DNA from: Phallusia mammillata
Lineage: Eukaryota; Chordata; Ascidiacea; Phlebobranchia; Ascidiidae
NCBI GenBank assembly: GCA_003260075.1
Contig: QLIY01000029.1
Location: forward strand, 169,423-233,422
Length of the DNA stretch: 64,000 bases
Direction: 5' to 3'
Shown: one piece after another, positions 41,236 to 53,932 of the stretch
Layout of the letters: each line of letters begins with the position of its first letter
Numbering within the stretch: position 1 is the first letter of the stretch
Program-made: the position numbers and the translations under genes
The notes under the pieces: generated by a model
The model's database searches: none
The model's input: the letters and a program-made list of their open reading frames with translations, nothing else
Told to the model about the DNA's origin: nothing

Positions 41236-43185
41236 CTAAACCAAATACTGCGCAAAAACTATTATTATTGAACATGACTAGTCTAGTAACAATCACTTTG
41301 TGGCTGGTTAGATTTTTGATAATTGTACAAACTGTGTTTCATTTACAAACTCATTGACAACTACATTAACAGTCGTTAAGTGACTGCCCATTCTGCCATA
41401 GGTTTATCGTACCGTACAACTTGATTTTTAATTTTTGAAAATTTGTGCTTTGTCCAAATTGGCAACGTGCCATTCAAAGTATGGTCGATATCTGTTTGTT
41501 TATTTCCTTTACTTTTTACTGCGATTGGCTCAAAATGTTTTATTTTGTTTTTTAGGTCGGTGTGTAAATTAACGCAATTGAATGGAATACGTGTTCAATT
41601 ATTCATAACTAATTGGCACTAATTGACATTCACCTTTAAACCCGCATTAAATGTGGGTCAAATAATTTAAACGCTCTTGCGATAGACGAAATAAAACTAT
41701 GTATGAAATCGAAAATATAGCTATGACGTCACTGTGTTTTCGTGTCTAACTTTAACTGACGATGACGTAACTGGTTTAGTGACATAATTCCGTCGGCCGA
41801 TTTCAAAAGACCTTAGATTTTAACCTTGGACTCGAGCAATTGCCTTATATTTTTTTCTTTCCCGTTTCATGTGGTTGCGTACTTTTTCTATATTATCAAG
41901 TCTTATGTTTTGTACACGTCAAGGTAACGCAAAAAACTTAAAAACCTGTTTGATTTTTAAGAGACAACACGTCGACAATGAAAAAAAGCTCTAGCCTACA
42001 TTCAAAATAAGTACAACCGAACGCACAATGGCACAATTGTGCATGTACTTATTTTGCCTTTAAATTCTAAACAGTCGGTTTTATGAGCCATGTGATTGTG
42101 ATTTTAGTATACAGTAATCGTGAACTTAAACTTTTCATTTTTGTGCCATGAACCCAAAATTTGAAACCTTTTTTTTTCACCGCCAAACTTACAGTGTTAC
42201 CTCTCTCATAATTGTTCGATTTCTTCAGTGTTTTGTTTAGGGGGAATCCCCTCTCGCGACGTTGCAACTGCGAGCGCCACCACGCGGGCATTTTGAAATA
42301 ACTTTTTAGCAATTTTGTAGACAGTTGAAAACAGCGCAAACAAGGCATTTTCAGTCTTGACCATTTTGATAACAACTTGTCAATTGGTTGCTAGTCAATG
42401 TTTTACTTATTCTATATTGTAAACCTGTTTTGAAACTTTTTCATGGGCCCCTTAAGCTTTATTAGCCTTGCTGGATAAATGTTGTCGTAAAAGGTGGAGA
42501 TGTAATAACTTTCAGGCTACAATTCGACTCAAGTTGAGTCTTGCTTTAAGGTGACTCGACTTGATTTGAGGCACTCGTAAACAAGTGCTTAAAAAAGTCT
42601 CAATATCTTGACTTTTATATCCTACTACTTTAATTTTTTTACCTTGCAGCGCCCCTTAAAGGTTTCCCCCGTTCAAGTATGCGCACTTTAGCGGTCACTC
42701 AAGTTCAAAATGCCATTTGTGGTTTGACTCTTGCAACTTTGTATTTCACTTTTTCTCTGGCACCTTTCCCTTTTACAAACGTTTTCGTCGTGTACTGTAC
42801 TGTCGCGTTAACGGCATTTAGTCTGTTTGAGCCGATCTTATGCTTGCTTGTGTGGGTCTGGAAGTTTAGGTATGGCTGCCGTACAAAGATTAGCTCTGCT
42901 GGTATTTCAACCAAGACCGAAAACTACACTTTTTGCTTGATTCAAGGGAGTAATTAACAACAATTTGTACATACCAGCGTTAAGTTTTTATAACAGATAA
43001 AAATAAATGAAAAATAGCAATTTTTAACGCCATAAAACGGGATAAAGAAGCAAGATGAAGTTAATACGACCTAAAATCGCTTTACCGAACGATTTTGTTT
43101 TTCACCATCATATTCCTTGACTTTGAATAACTCTCGACTTCTCTAGGCACAGCTTATTAACACAGCTCTGAAGTTATTATCTTGT
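41236..43185. other. Intergenic region between cyclin Y and GPCR 1
   Basis: The only coding candidate is the open stretch at 42650-42957. A TGACGTCA palindrome lies at about 41724. Degenerate ACTCRA repeats occur at 42528-42580 and resemble text near 58515-58540. Confidence 0.4.
42650..42957 (+). other. Unassigned open stretch coding two hydrophobic segments
   Basis: An acceptor-like CCTTGCAG ends at 42649. An open frame of about 100 residues runs to TAA at 42955-42957, with an internal ATG at 42679. It codes two long hydrophobic segments: ICGLTLATLYFTFSLAPF, then a second from VVYCTVALTAFSLF to LLVWVW. A basic KFRYGCRTK follows. This looks like a membrane protein C-terminus, perhaps a decayed receptor, but no family is recognised. 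No upstream exon on the plus strand was found. Confidence 0.25.
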
Positions 43186-46100
43186 CTAGATGTGGACACG
43201 AGTTTGCACGGCTTGATGGAGTGAGGTTGTGGGGGAGTGATCGTAAGTAACGACCACAGAATCTGATCTTTTTCTTCCAAACAAGCGACAACAAAACTCC
43301 CACGTATCTCTGCGCAGTTTTCTGTAGAATATCAATAATGATTATTTTTAAAATCAAAAAATTGGCTGCAGCGAATTGCACTATTTTGTGTCAAAAGCTA
43401 CGTACAGAAATGGTTAGACATTTGTTGGGCAGAAGATTATTTTTTGTATGGACTATAGCCAGGGTTGCCATACCGTCCTTATTTCCAAGATTTGATCCTT
43501 ATTTTGAAGGGCAATGTCTTAGCAAAGTTTTTGTCCTTATTTCTAAGAACTGTCCTTGTTTTTGACTTGAGTCCTTATTTTTAACAATTACAAGTCAAAT
43601 CCCTGCTAAAAGTAAACCTAGACCTGGGCTGTCGTGAGATGCACTACGTGTTTTCTACGAACAAAGAGTTGGAACAGATTGTTCCTGGCAAAAAGAAATA
43701 TGTCAAGGCTCGTATAAATGCTAAGATAAATGCCAAATCGTTTTGTAGAAGCCCGTTTAGATCAGAAAGTTTGATTGACAGGCCTATAATAATAAAGACA
43801 CACAGAATGGACAATAGTAGACAATGGCTTGAACAAGACTTTCTAGGGTTGTTGGGCATTAGGTTATATCCAGCAACTTTGCTCGGTAAAACCTACATTT
43901 GGAACAATAACGGACACTGAACGTAAAGTCAGGCCCGATTGTTACAAAAACCAAAGCTCGAACCCAACCTAACTCTGGTTCACAGTTTGTTAATTCATAC
44001 CTTGCTCCCAGATTGTAAAATACTGGATTAAGGCATTCTGAGAAGCGTAGAAATATGTAATAGTATGTTCCAAACCTCCAATCCCATGTCATGGCATGTG
44101 TTCCAAAAGCGTTTGTATTGGTTGTAATAAACTCGTACACTGAGAAAGATAAAAATAGAATATTCTCTGTATATATTTGATAACTTATGACTTTTGTTAA
44201 CTTACGTGTAAAAGGTAAGTAACCCATCAAAAAGCTGCCCACTATTAGCATTAGTTGGACAACCGCTTGAATTTCTTTGCTTCCGTGTTTTTGTGTGCAT
44301 GTATGCGACAAAACTTTCGCCCGTTTCTTAGCAGCACGCACAACAACAATTGAAGTAGTTACAGAAACAATTGCCACAACAAGAATAGGTACGCAGAGAA
44401 AAATTGGATAAAACACATATGCGTATATTCTGTATGTTGGCACCCTGTAAAAACATAACAATTTTGTGTAAAGTTATATTTCCGGCGACTTTATCAATCG
44501 TACATTCGTTGTAGGCCATATTTATCCTTAAATACTAAAAAAATAAGGATTTTAAAGTGTAAAAAGTATCATTTTTAGTTAAAGTACTTGTACGTCAAAA
44601 CCTGCAATATTTACATGTAGCCTATTGTTGTTTACATTACAAAAATGTTGGTAACTTTGGTATACCAACACAATTTAAAACTATTTACCATATTCCGTTT
44701 TGTGTACACGAAGGCCATTTAGAAGTAACAAAAAGTGATGTTCTGTTTCGCACTTTAACACCAACAAATATCGAACTTGGAACGCATCCACAGAAGAAAG
44801 TAACCAACCAAATCGCACAGATCCAAATCTGTTAAGTTTCAATTTTTGAAACACGTCAGAAAATTTGCTGAATTTGCTAGGGTCTAAAATTGGGAACCGG
44901 ACCGGCCAAACCGATTAAACAAACAAATGTGTGCGTTATAAGTCGTGTCTGTTTTTGGAGCCAGGTTGAGGCCGGTATCTTGCTTTAGCGTTAATGATAG
45001 GGAGTTGAATCCGGCCTGACTTTAAACTTGGCCGTATTTGTCTCGTAATCTCAACTTAGGAAATTGTAACTTTCGGGCCTTTTATTGCAACAAAATTGTG
45101 GGTTCAAACTGGTTTAGACCCCAATTTGAGACCCGTTTATAAATCTGATTTTACTTAACCCACTAGCATCAGCAGAAATAGGATTTATAGAAATAATAAC
45201 AACACTAGTATACTTGCCTTTGCATGAAACGATGTGATTTTGTTCAAGATTTGCGATTTGACAAAAGTTAGAGAAATGAAACGTAGCATCGCAAAGCTTA
45301 AAATATGTAAGGAGGTCACGTAACATGTCCAGATGTGCATCCCCCAGTAAATCTATCAATACAAAATGCGTATTTGTTAAATTTGTAATTACTAATAGTG
45401 GTTGACATTTTTTGCTACCATTATTTTTGAAAATGTCTACACAGACTGAAATACCATGTTTTACCCAAACGGCCAATGGTTTCTAGAACGATTTTGTTCC
45501 GTGGCCCGATGCTACAAGTGGTTATATGGCACACTAAAATTACGTTATCGCTCATTGCTGGGTTATGGCTTACAGTTTGAAAACCAGTGTCTTCGATATT
45601 TTTTGAAAAACGAGATGTTATGCCAACAAAAATTGAAAAAAAATGACTAGAAGAAAAAGAAAGCTTGACTCGTAAATATATTCTTGACAGTTGTTACACC
45701 AATCGTTGTCATGATTAAACCTACCTTACATAGTATTTCTGGTAAGTCGAAAAACATAAATCCCCACGTTCTGCGATATAAGTTGACCCAACTGAACAAT
45801 GCCGACACCAAATCGGAGACACAAAGACTCAAAATGAATTGATTGAAAATACTCCTGAAACCAACATTAACAAACTTCTATTTTTTTATTGTATTTTTCG
45901 ACAATCAGGCGGCAGTCCGAGAACTGAAAATTGCCCTTTGTCGTTCACGGGATTCGAACCCAGGATACTCCCGGGGACGAAACCCGAACAAACTTCTTTG
46001 TGTGAGGAACAAATATGGTTTTTATTATAGTAAGCCTATGTGGTTAACTGTGGTAAAAATAACCTTCTGATCTTAAATTAACCGTGCACAATGCAATATG

Positions 46101-47441
46101 ATATATAATTATAGTTTTTATTTTGTATTGTAATAGTAAAGCAGTGCGTTTAGTGTTCTACCTATTTTTTCTAACGATGATATTTTTGCTTTAAATTTAC
46201 GAATCTGAAAATAACATGCAATAGTATCTTGTTTTTTTTTCGGTCAGCTCTGTTATATGTCTGTAAATGCTTTTTACATTAAGCTATTTATTTTGTGTTT
46301 AAAATCCCACCTCTTTAATGCATCGGTTGTAATGAGAACAGCCATCGTGAGCGAGTTTCCTATCACTCCAAGTACCAGAAGGAAAATGTACAGAAAAGCT
46401 GTCACCGCAACATCAACTTGGTTGAAAGGAAGTTGGTACGACCTATTACAAAACAAACATCAAATAACATATGACTTTCGCGGGTCGCAAAATAGGGGTG
46501 AATAAAAGTAACACTGTGTTGCTTTATATCCGTTTATTGACGTTTCTAGTCCTGCTAAACCTAGAACTTAATTTGCATTCCTTTAAGTCAATGTTAGTAA
46601 ATATTTCAAGGCCTAAAACATTAAATTACCTATTACAGTAAACGTTTGTTGAACAACTGTACTTTGTACTGTTTTTAGGGGCTGAAAGTGGTAAGTTCCT
46701 TGAGTTGAGTTAAGTTGAGTTTATTTCGCTTGGTGAACGAAATCATATCGACACCATTGCACTTAAACAATCACCAAGCCGGAAATAGCTGCGCGACGTT
46801 AAAACCTTATGGAGCGCAAAACGGTGGAGGCACAATTGGTGGATGATGGTAGAACGCGCTGCAGCTACAAGTTAACTTAAGACATTCCGGTGAAAAGTTG
46901 TAGCTTCACTCGAGTTACTTAGCTTATTCCTACATTTATTGTAATTGACAACATTTGATTTTGTTACACAGACATTTCCGGAACTAAACTTTTTACAGTG
47001 ACCCCCCCCCCCTTGAGTTAAGTTGAGTTTATTTCGCTTGGTGAACGAAATCATATCGACGCCATTGCACTTAAACAATCACCAAGCCGGAAATAGCTGC
47101 GCAACGTTAAAACCTTATGGAGCGCAAAACGGTGGAGGGCACAATTGGTGGATGATGGTAGAACGCGCTGCAGCTACAAGTTAACTTAAAGCATTCCGGT
47201 GATAAGTTTTAGCTTCACAAGAGTCACTTAGTTTATTCCTACATTTATTCTAATTAACAACATTTGATATTTTTACGCAGACATTTCCATAACTAACTTT
47301 TTTACAGTGATAATACTGATAAACATATAGCCTTATTCCAATATGTTGCACTTACGAATTCGTTGTGTTTGTCGTCAGATCTTGTAACGTTGAATTTGTG
47401 ATTTCGTATGTTCCGTATGTCATGGAAACATTTAAAGGCAT
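43186..47441 (-). CDS. Class A (rhodopsin-like) GPCR, paralogue 1
   Basis: Eight exons on the minus strand, 5' to 3': 47441-47356, 46442-46311, 45854-45725, 45352-45218, 44828-44689, 44444-44206, 44139-44001 and 43321-43186 (TAG). They give 378 residues with all phases consistent. The N-terminus has Asn-glycosylation sites (NVS, NST, NTT). TM1 has GVIGNSLTMAVL, and TM2 has LSLCVSDLVSALFSW. A Cys before TM3 (EILCK) and one in loop 2 (KWPSC) suit the usual disulfide. TM3 ends LRFIS with no DRY. TM6 reads GSFLMGYLPF with no CWxP. TM7 has SECLNPVFYNLG, so NPxxY is kept. Helix 8 and the tail are RKLRRDTWEFCCRLFG, with likely palmitoylated Cys. The intron after the TM3 exon starts with GC. The ligand is unknown, and no closer family could be assigned by eye. 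Confidence 0.88.
45900..46015 (-). mobile_element. tRNA-derived SINE fragment
   Basis: The minus strand carries a perfect Pol III B box, GGGTTCGAATCCC, at about 45950-45962. It is preceded by a GC-rich anticodon-arm-like stretch. No A box or acceptor stem is clear. It lies in the intron between the TM1 and TM2 exons of GPCR 1. Confidence 0.45.
46705..47310. repeat. About 297-bp direct duplication with a C11 junction
   Basis: Bases 46705-47001 and 47013-47310 match nearly throughout and are joined by C11 (47002-47012). The unit starts with TTGAGTTAAGTTGAGTTTAT, followed by TTCGCTTGGTGAACGAAAT. A similar start occurs near 33735, so part of it is a dispersed repeat. It sits in the first intron of GPCR 1. 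Confidence 0.85.
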
Positions 47442-48870
47442 TTTTAGTTTTTCAATTTGCCTAAAAACATGAAACTCTAGGCTTTTATCCTGTTAAATGG
47501 AAAATGAAAAATGTTCGAAATACAATGTAGTTTTCAACTAAAATTTACTGTTACAAACAATATACGTACCCCAAAAAACTTTTCTTATAATGTTTTCTTT
47601 TTTTTCTTGCAAACCTTTTACTTTTAATTTGTCTTCAAGTGCTTGCTTCCTTTACAAAACCGTATTGTTGACTTTCTTTGCAAACTGTGTTTTATACCTG
47701 ACGTTGTTGCAAGCTTTGTCATATCGTGCGCTCATAATATACAGTCTTCCGCTATAGGCGCTATACTGTCAGCTACATCCCTTTATCTGAAGGAAATCCT
47801 TTACGCATCTAATCAAATACTGAGAAATTTGTCCCAGTACCCTATACCATGACTTTAGAGTCCGATGGTGTCCATTACTAATTGGGTGTAAGGCGAACTC
47901 CGCTATGTTAATATGATGTTATTAGTTCAGTTCCCTGGTATGAGAAATGAGCTTCTTCCTTATCTTCTCCGCCCCTGTTGTTGATAAACATTTACTCATG
48001 TCCTGTTATCAGCCCAATGCACCACACGCCAATTGGCAAGATTTTTTGACACGTTTTTGTAGCTTTGTTTGTGTTGGGGGATGGGCGGGGAAACTATATT
48101 GCACTGCTCTAGGGTAGGCTTATCTAGAGTTTATGATGTAGATGAGATTTTTTTCTATTACGATTTAGATGGTTGAAAAACAATCGCTTATGTTTTGTGG
48201 ATACTGTGGGGGCGGCCTAACGNNNNNNNNNNNNNNNNNNNNNNNNNNNNNNNNNNNNNNNNNNNNNNNNNNNNNNNNNNNNNNGGGGGGCGGCCGTTAC
48301 TTTGTTGACATCATGGCCCGTCGCGACTGTGGACTGAGGCCAGTGTGTTCCCAGTTCTGACTCCAGAGCGTAGAGTGTGCAGACTGCAGAGTGTGCACAG
48401 CAGAGTCGTGACTCCAGAACGAAGAGTGTCTAGAGTGTTTTATTAAACGAAACGCAAAACACGTGGTACACAAAATTCAGCAGGGAACACGAAATCACAT
48501 TTGCAGGCGCACGGCTGGAAACCAAAAGCTTCCTGACTCCGTAACGAAGGGAAATTGGGACGGCCTAATCCCCAACGCACAAACACGAAATTTAGGACAC
48601 ATAAAAATACGCTATACGTTTAAATGACTTGGGTAATTTTAGAAGTTTATGATTTTAAATGTAATGCTTTCGCATGACAACCGCTACAATACACTTTAAA
48701 AAATGATTATGTTAGTTTGTCGAAAATGCTACATTGCATTAAACTACAACTTGGCGTAAGAAAGAAAAACAACATCTATGAAGATTTAGGCACAATATAT
48801 AAACAACCGTAATTCAACATTTTAAAGTGTGTTAAATAAGAAGTGATGATTTTAGATTTTGGTTTCGCGA
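47442..48870. other. Region between the two GPCR genes, with an assembly gap
   Basis: No gene is supported. Bases 48223-48284 are 62 N, flanked on both sides by GGGGCGGCC-like text. A GAGTGT-rich minisatellite lies at about 48360-48440. A TTTATT at 48439-48444 is a poly(A) signal for the minus-strand GPCR 2, about 430 bases after its stop. Confidence 0.5.
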
Positions 48871-51800
48871 TCACGGTCTTCCTGAAGCTATTGCGTTTAC
48901 ATACACAACCGGCCGTGCATGTGTCTCAGCTCCAACGCTTGATTCGGTGGAGCGTTCTGATCCTCTGTCTTGGCAACCGAATAAACGACGACAGAATTTT
49001 GACGTCTCACAACGAAGTTTGCTAATGAAAGTAAATGCATGAAATATACACATAAGGAGGGTAAGTTTTGTAAATGTTGTTTGCATTGCACAATTAAAAA
49101 TAAAGAAATTATAATGGATAGAGGGCAACCTTAACTTGGAACGTATTGTTCTAGAACAAACAAAATATTCCATCCCCCCCCCCATTATAATGGATAGAGG
49201 GCAACCTTAACTTGGAACGTATTGTTCTAGATTCTAGAACAAAAAAAATATTCCAGATTCTGTATTCCAAGTTGCATCTCGTTGTCATAAACAAGTTTCT
49301 AATGTTAAGCTGCAGACAGTGTACACTGTTATGGCCATGGGTGTAAGTTCACCAGAAACATCCATTAAAGGCCATTTTCTTTTTTAATGCACATAATAAA
49401 GCGTGTGTTGCACCCCCCCCCCCTAATTTAATCGACTATTTCACATACTATTTGTCTATATTAAGGTTTTTCACGATTACAGATTCTCGTTTAGTCTATT
49501 CGACAGGTTAAAGCCAAAATTAGAACCGAATTCCAACACACGTTTGCCAATTACATTTTTTTCAGGGGGGCACAGGTCATACAGGCTTCAATAAAGGGGG
49601 CCACGAGGCCCAAAAGTTACTTCTAGGGGGCCACGGTCAACAAAAGGTTGAGAACCACTGCCCTATAGGTCGAAACGCTGTGCACTGTCCGCAGCTTATC
49701 ACTTATTGGCTTGTTACTTTTACACGTTCTTACGTTATACAATATTTTCGGATTAAATCTTTCCGATCAACGAATGTTAGATTTTGCGTGGTACCAGGAC
49801 TTTATCGAGGTCAATAACTTCGCGCGTTCCATTAACCTTACTGCTTCTACCTTGAGCCGAGGTTGTAAAATACAGGGTTGAGGCACTCGGAAAAACGTAG
49901 GCAGATGTATTGAAATGTTCCGAATCTCCATTCTGCTTTCAGTGCTCCGTCGCCAGAGTCGGTCGAATTGATTGTGTAGAATTCGAACGCTAATTAACAG
50001 ATACAAATGGTTAGTTCAAAATAAAGACACAGATAAAGATTAGTGAGGCAAAAACGCCGTGATGATAAAGTTGTTTTGGATGGCCAGTTTAAGCTTGGTT
50101 TTGTGTATCTGTTGGTTAAAATCATTTTTTGCGATGTTATTCTTTACCAAAACACTTGTTTTACAAATGTTATTTGCCGTAAACCCCCCCCCCCGAGGCA
50201 AAAACGCCGTGATGATAAAGTTGTTTTGGATGGCCAGTTTAAACTTGGTTTTGTGTGTCTGTTGGTTAAAATCATTTTTTGCGATGTTATTCTTTATCAA
50301 AACACTTGTTTTACAAATGTTATTTGCCGTAAATCAACTCTCAAAAGCCAGATAGATTTAAAAGCAAGTATTTAAAAGCTGATTGAGAAAAATTGAACAC
50401 CTGAATGTTCACGGGAAAACAAACAGGCCAAAAATGCAGCGTGAGAATCCGGAAAGGTTTAAGAAAATGTGTGGAAAAAATGGAAAGCAATAATCCCGCA
50501 AATCCAAAGTGCTGACGAGAGTCTGAGTATAGGGATTTAAACCATATATTTGCTCATAGTACAATTGCAGCCCCTTGCATGGTCTGCGTTTTTCGTTATT
50601 ATACAGGAGAAAAAGAGCAAGGTTTATAAACGAAACAAAAAATTGCTCTTGAAGTTTTATTATAAGTATTCGACGTTTTGACGTCCCGTAAGAACAGTAT
50701 GATTTGTTTTGAAGTCAAACCCTCCCAAAAAGGTTTTCTTATGATGATGTTCTGATTACAAGCTTAAAAAATCCAGTGTACAACCGCTCGGTCAAAGTAA
50801 TTACAATGAAATCACTCGCCTGTGAAAGGAACATATCCCAATAGAAAAGAGCCGACGATCAAAGCCAGTTGAAGAATTGCTTGCTTTTCTTTGCGCCTTC
50901 GTTTTATCATGGCAACTTGTGATAAAGATTTCGTCCTTTGCTTTCTGCCCTTGAGCATGGTGGTTGCAATCAACAGCGACACAATAACCACGCTGACAAT
51001 TGGAATGTAGAAAAAGATTGAATAGGCGTAGTAGCTGTATATGATGTAAGTCACTAACCTGCAAAATAAAATTCAAAACAATTGCGCAAAACAAAACGAA
51101 AACTCAAGGCGACTGAGATTGGAGAATAGTTTCCTAAAAACCACAGTCACTGCAGTGGTCGGCAACCGCCGGTCCGCGGCCCGGTACCGGTCCGCGAGGA
51201 GTTCGTTACCGGGCCGTATAATGTTTTAGGTTAAATGCTATAAAACATTTTGCCCATGTATCCCGGGGATGATAACCTAATTTAATCGTTTTTATTGCTA
51301 AATATTTGTAGTTTTTTGAAGACCGGTCCGCGATAAAATTTTAGTTTAAAAAACGGTCCGCAGTGCAAAAAAGGTTGCCGACCCCTGACTTAGTGAACAT
51401 AATTGGAATATGTACATGTTTTGGCTCAATGGCTTTTTTATTTCTTTATTCAAATAGAATCAAAACAAAATTTTTAGGTTACGGTTTTGATACGTATAGG
51501 ACGCAACTGCATACCAATCCCGATTATTTTATGTGTGTTTGAGGGACATTTAATCACGTAAAGTAGGAGGACAACAGTTTATCATTTTAGGCAGTAAACC
51601 AAAGACGCAATGTAATACGAATCCCGATTATATTTATGTTTTTTTTATTGCCAAGCAACTCAATTCAACCGAGCAATCTAGCAAGAACATTAGTGATACG
51701 GTATTAACTCGTAATTGGTGCTTTCTTGCTCGATGGTTTGTTGGTCTCACACCTGTTGCCGTATTGCAGTTGGAGGCATTTGATCACCATTAAAATTTAA

Positions 51801-53932
51801 CACAGAACATGTAATCAGGATGCGTACACAAAAGCGTTCTGGAATTGATAATAAGGGTTCAAACTACAACAATTATGTTAACATACAACAATACGTTTTC
51901 ATACCATTCTTCGTTCTGTGTACACGAAGGCCATTTCGCAACTGGCAACAGTGAAGACCTATCTCTATCTCTTGCACCACTGAACAAAGCCATAGGAACG
52001 CAACCAGCAAAGAAAGCGACGAACCAAATCACAATGATCCAAATCTGATCACAATATAACATGTCAGGAAAAAATAAAATTCGGCCATTTATGTGGATGA
52101 TTTCAGGATATTATTTGAACTAACTGAACAGATACAAATATGCCAATTTTTTAGCTCTCGTCTTAAATAAGTATTTTTATTGTAGGTAATTTTTAACAAT
52201 AATCTAAATATGTGCTGAAAACTTTGTCATGTTTGGTACAAAGAAGAACCGCAACAAAATGTGAGATTTACCTTTTTAGCGGTTTAAAATTCGATTCTAC
52301 TTCTAAAATTTGCATTATACTATAACTTGGTACTATTTGAAACGCAATTATCGTCAAAAAGTAACAATTGCTACAAAATATCATATAAAAGAATTGCTCT
52401 CACGTGAGGCCTCTTTCTAACCTTGGCATAAAAACCAGTGATTCGTTTCATGTAGTTTGCCGATATAACTGAAATATATCGAAGAATCGCAAAACTGAGA
52501 ATATGACAGGCTGTGACGTAGGAAGTCCATATGTCAACACCCCAGTATACCTGTCGAGATAAAATGAATGGAGTAGAAAGGTGAAAAACATTCCGATAAT
52601 CTTTAAACGATAAAAGTATGATCCTTTTTATAGCTAGGGATGTCGTCTTATCATGCAAAGCAAAGTATATGCTGTTACCGTTAGTCCAAGCCAGCAGTAG
52701 AATTTTAAGGTGTGTATTTCGTTCGGCATCATTATTGTCATATTTTTCTACAGGTTTGTTTATCCTAGACCGTTTTTAACCAAATGCTTTCGTATAAAAC
52801 AAACTCTCAGAGATCTTGTGCATATAAGGAGTTCGTATGTTGTTTTAGACTCAATCGCTGTTAACGCTAATTTAGTCCATGTTTAACTTTTCTCTTTCGA
52901 AACCCGACCCCGAAAAGCAGTCCGACTTTTAAATCTGTTTCAAACAATGTAATCAACATTTATGTTACTCTTCAAGAAATTCCGACATGTTGGTATTGTT
53001 TTTTCTTACCAGACAAAATGCATTGGGCAAAGCAAAGTGTTCAAAACCCCAGGTTCTTCTGTACAAGTTGATCCAACTTATCAAAGCCGAAACCAGATCG
53101 GAAATACAAAGACTCAAAATAAACTGGTTGAAAATGGACCTGAAAAATAATCTCAAAAGTAAACATTTCTAGTGAAAACAATAGAAATGTTAAGAAATGC
53201 ATTAACTTTAAAGAGATCTGTTGATTATCTTTTAAGAACATAAGGAATTTCTATACCAATAATTTCAATTTAGAATCAAGCACGCCCCCCCCCCGACCTG
53301 AAAAATAATCTCAAAAGTAAACATTTCTAGTGAAAACAATAGCAACGTTAAGAAATGCATTAACTTTAAAGAGTTTTGTTAATTATCTTTTAAGAACACA
53401 TGCAATTTATATGCTAAGTAAATTCCATTTAGAATCAAGCACTTCAAGTTTAACCGTTTATGTAAATGTAAGCTTCCTACTTCTTTAAAAGTCAACTTTT
53501 CGTGCTAAATTATGCGACACAACAAATTAGATTTTACTTTTACCTCTTTAGGGAATTGGTTGAAACAAGAACAGCGATCGTTAAAGTGTTTCCTACAACT
53601 CCAAGAACAAGAAATGTAACAAAAAGTACTGCCGAAATAATGACATCGACCTCACTAAACGGTACCTGGTATGGTCTGTAATATAGAATAATCTATTTTA
53701 GACGCCACCAAAAATAAACTTATATAACTTAGTTGGAATCAGTTGGAACGGCATTAAAGTTATTTAAAAAAAGACAGTGCTCATTTAAAAATTTTAATTT
53801 GTGGTAACATACTTACACAGTCGTTGCGTTAGTAGGTATTGAATCCAAGGATTGACTAACAGTTGACGTGGAAAGGTTTTGAAATGGAATATCCACCATT
53901 CCAAACGCAGATATGGCCATATTGCCACTCAT
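48871..53932 (-). CDS. Class A (rhodopsin-like) GPCR, paralogue 2
   Basis: Eight exons on the minus strand: 53932-53817, 53675-53544, 53139-53010, 52550-52422, 52044-51905, 51058-50820, 49989-49851 and 49021-48871 (TGA). They code 391 residues. Five of the exon lengths (132, 130, 140, 239, 139) equal those of paralogue 1. N-glycosylation sites NLS and NAT precede TM1 (GVVGNTLTIAVL). TM2 is LSLCISDLVSALISW, and a Cys in NAFCL precedes TM3. TM3 ends LRYIS instead of DRY. Loop 3 is strongly basic (KRRRKEK). TM6 is GSFLLGYVPF without CWxP, and TM7 is SECLNPVFYNLGS. The tail starts SKLRCETSKFCRRLFGC. The intron after the TM6 exon starts with GC. The pair is clearly a tandem duplication; the ligand is unknown. 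Confidence 0.88.
49108..49252. repeat. About 70-bp direct duplication with a C10 junction
   Basis: The text ATTATAATGGATAGAGGGCA and what follows occurs before and after C10 at 49174-49183. The right copy has an extra ATTCTAG unit. It is in the last intron of GPCR 2. Confidence 0.8.
49560..49660. mobile_element. Truncated hAT-type element end
   Basis: The stretch has repeated GGGGGCCACG blocks and ends in AAAAGGTTGAGAACCACTG, the terminal repeat also present at base 1. No matching left end or target duplication was found. Confidence 0.45.
50045..50333. repeat. 139-bp direct duplication with a C11 junction
   Basis: Bases 50045-50183 and 50195-50333 have equal length and about four differences. 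They are joined by C11. Confidence 0.9.
51153..51387. mobile_element. Non-autonomous hAT-like element, short copy
   Basis: The ends are CAGTGGTCGGCAACC and GGTTGCCGACCCCTG, near-perfect inverted repeats. The inner text GACCGGTCCGCGATAAAATT is shared with the longer copy at 2495-3030, of which this looks like an internal deletion form. No clean 8-bp target duplication is visible. Confidence 0.7.
53137..53441. repeat. About 147-bp direct duplication with a C10 junction
   Basis: The text from GACCTGAAAAATAATCTC onward occurs at 53137-53284 and again at 53295-53441, joined by C10. The left copy starts at the last three bases of the GPCR 2 TM2 exon and continues upstream of it. The duplication therefore carries a second acceptor-like site. 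Confidence 0.85.

Noticed and set aside
43157..43381. Minus-strand 74-residue open frame as a separate gene
   Set aside because: The real coding content is the C-terminal exon of GPCR 1 in another frame (43186-43321), identified by KLRRDTWEFCCRLFG matching the paralogue tail.
48169..48360. Open frame across the N gap
   Set aside because: It includes 62 unknown bases and has no recognisable product.
50040..50375. Open frames on both strands at 50 kb
   Set aside because: They are created by a 139-bp duplication whose length keeps the frame open. They lie in an intron of GPCR 2.
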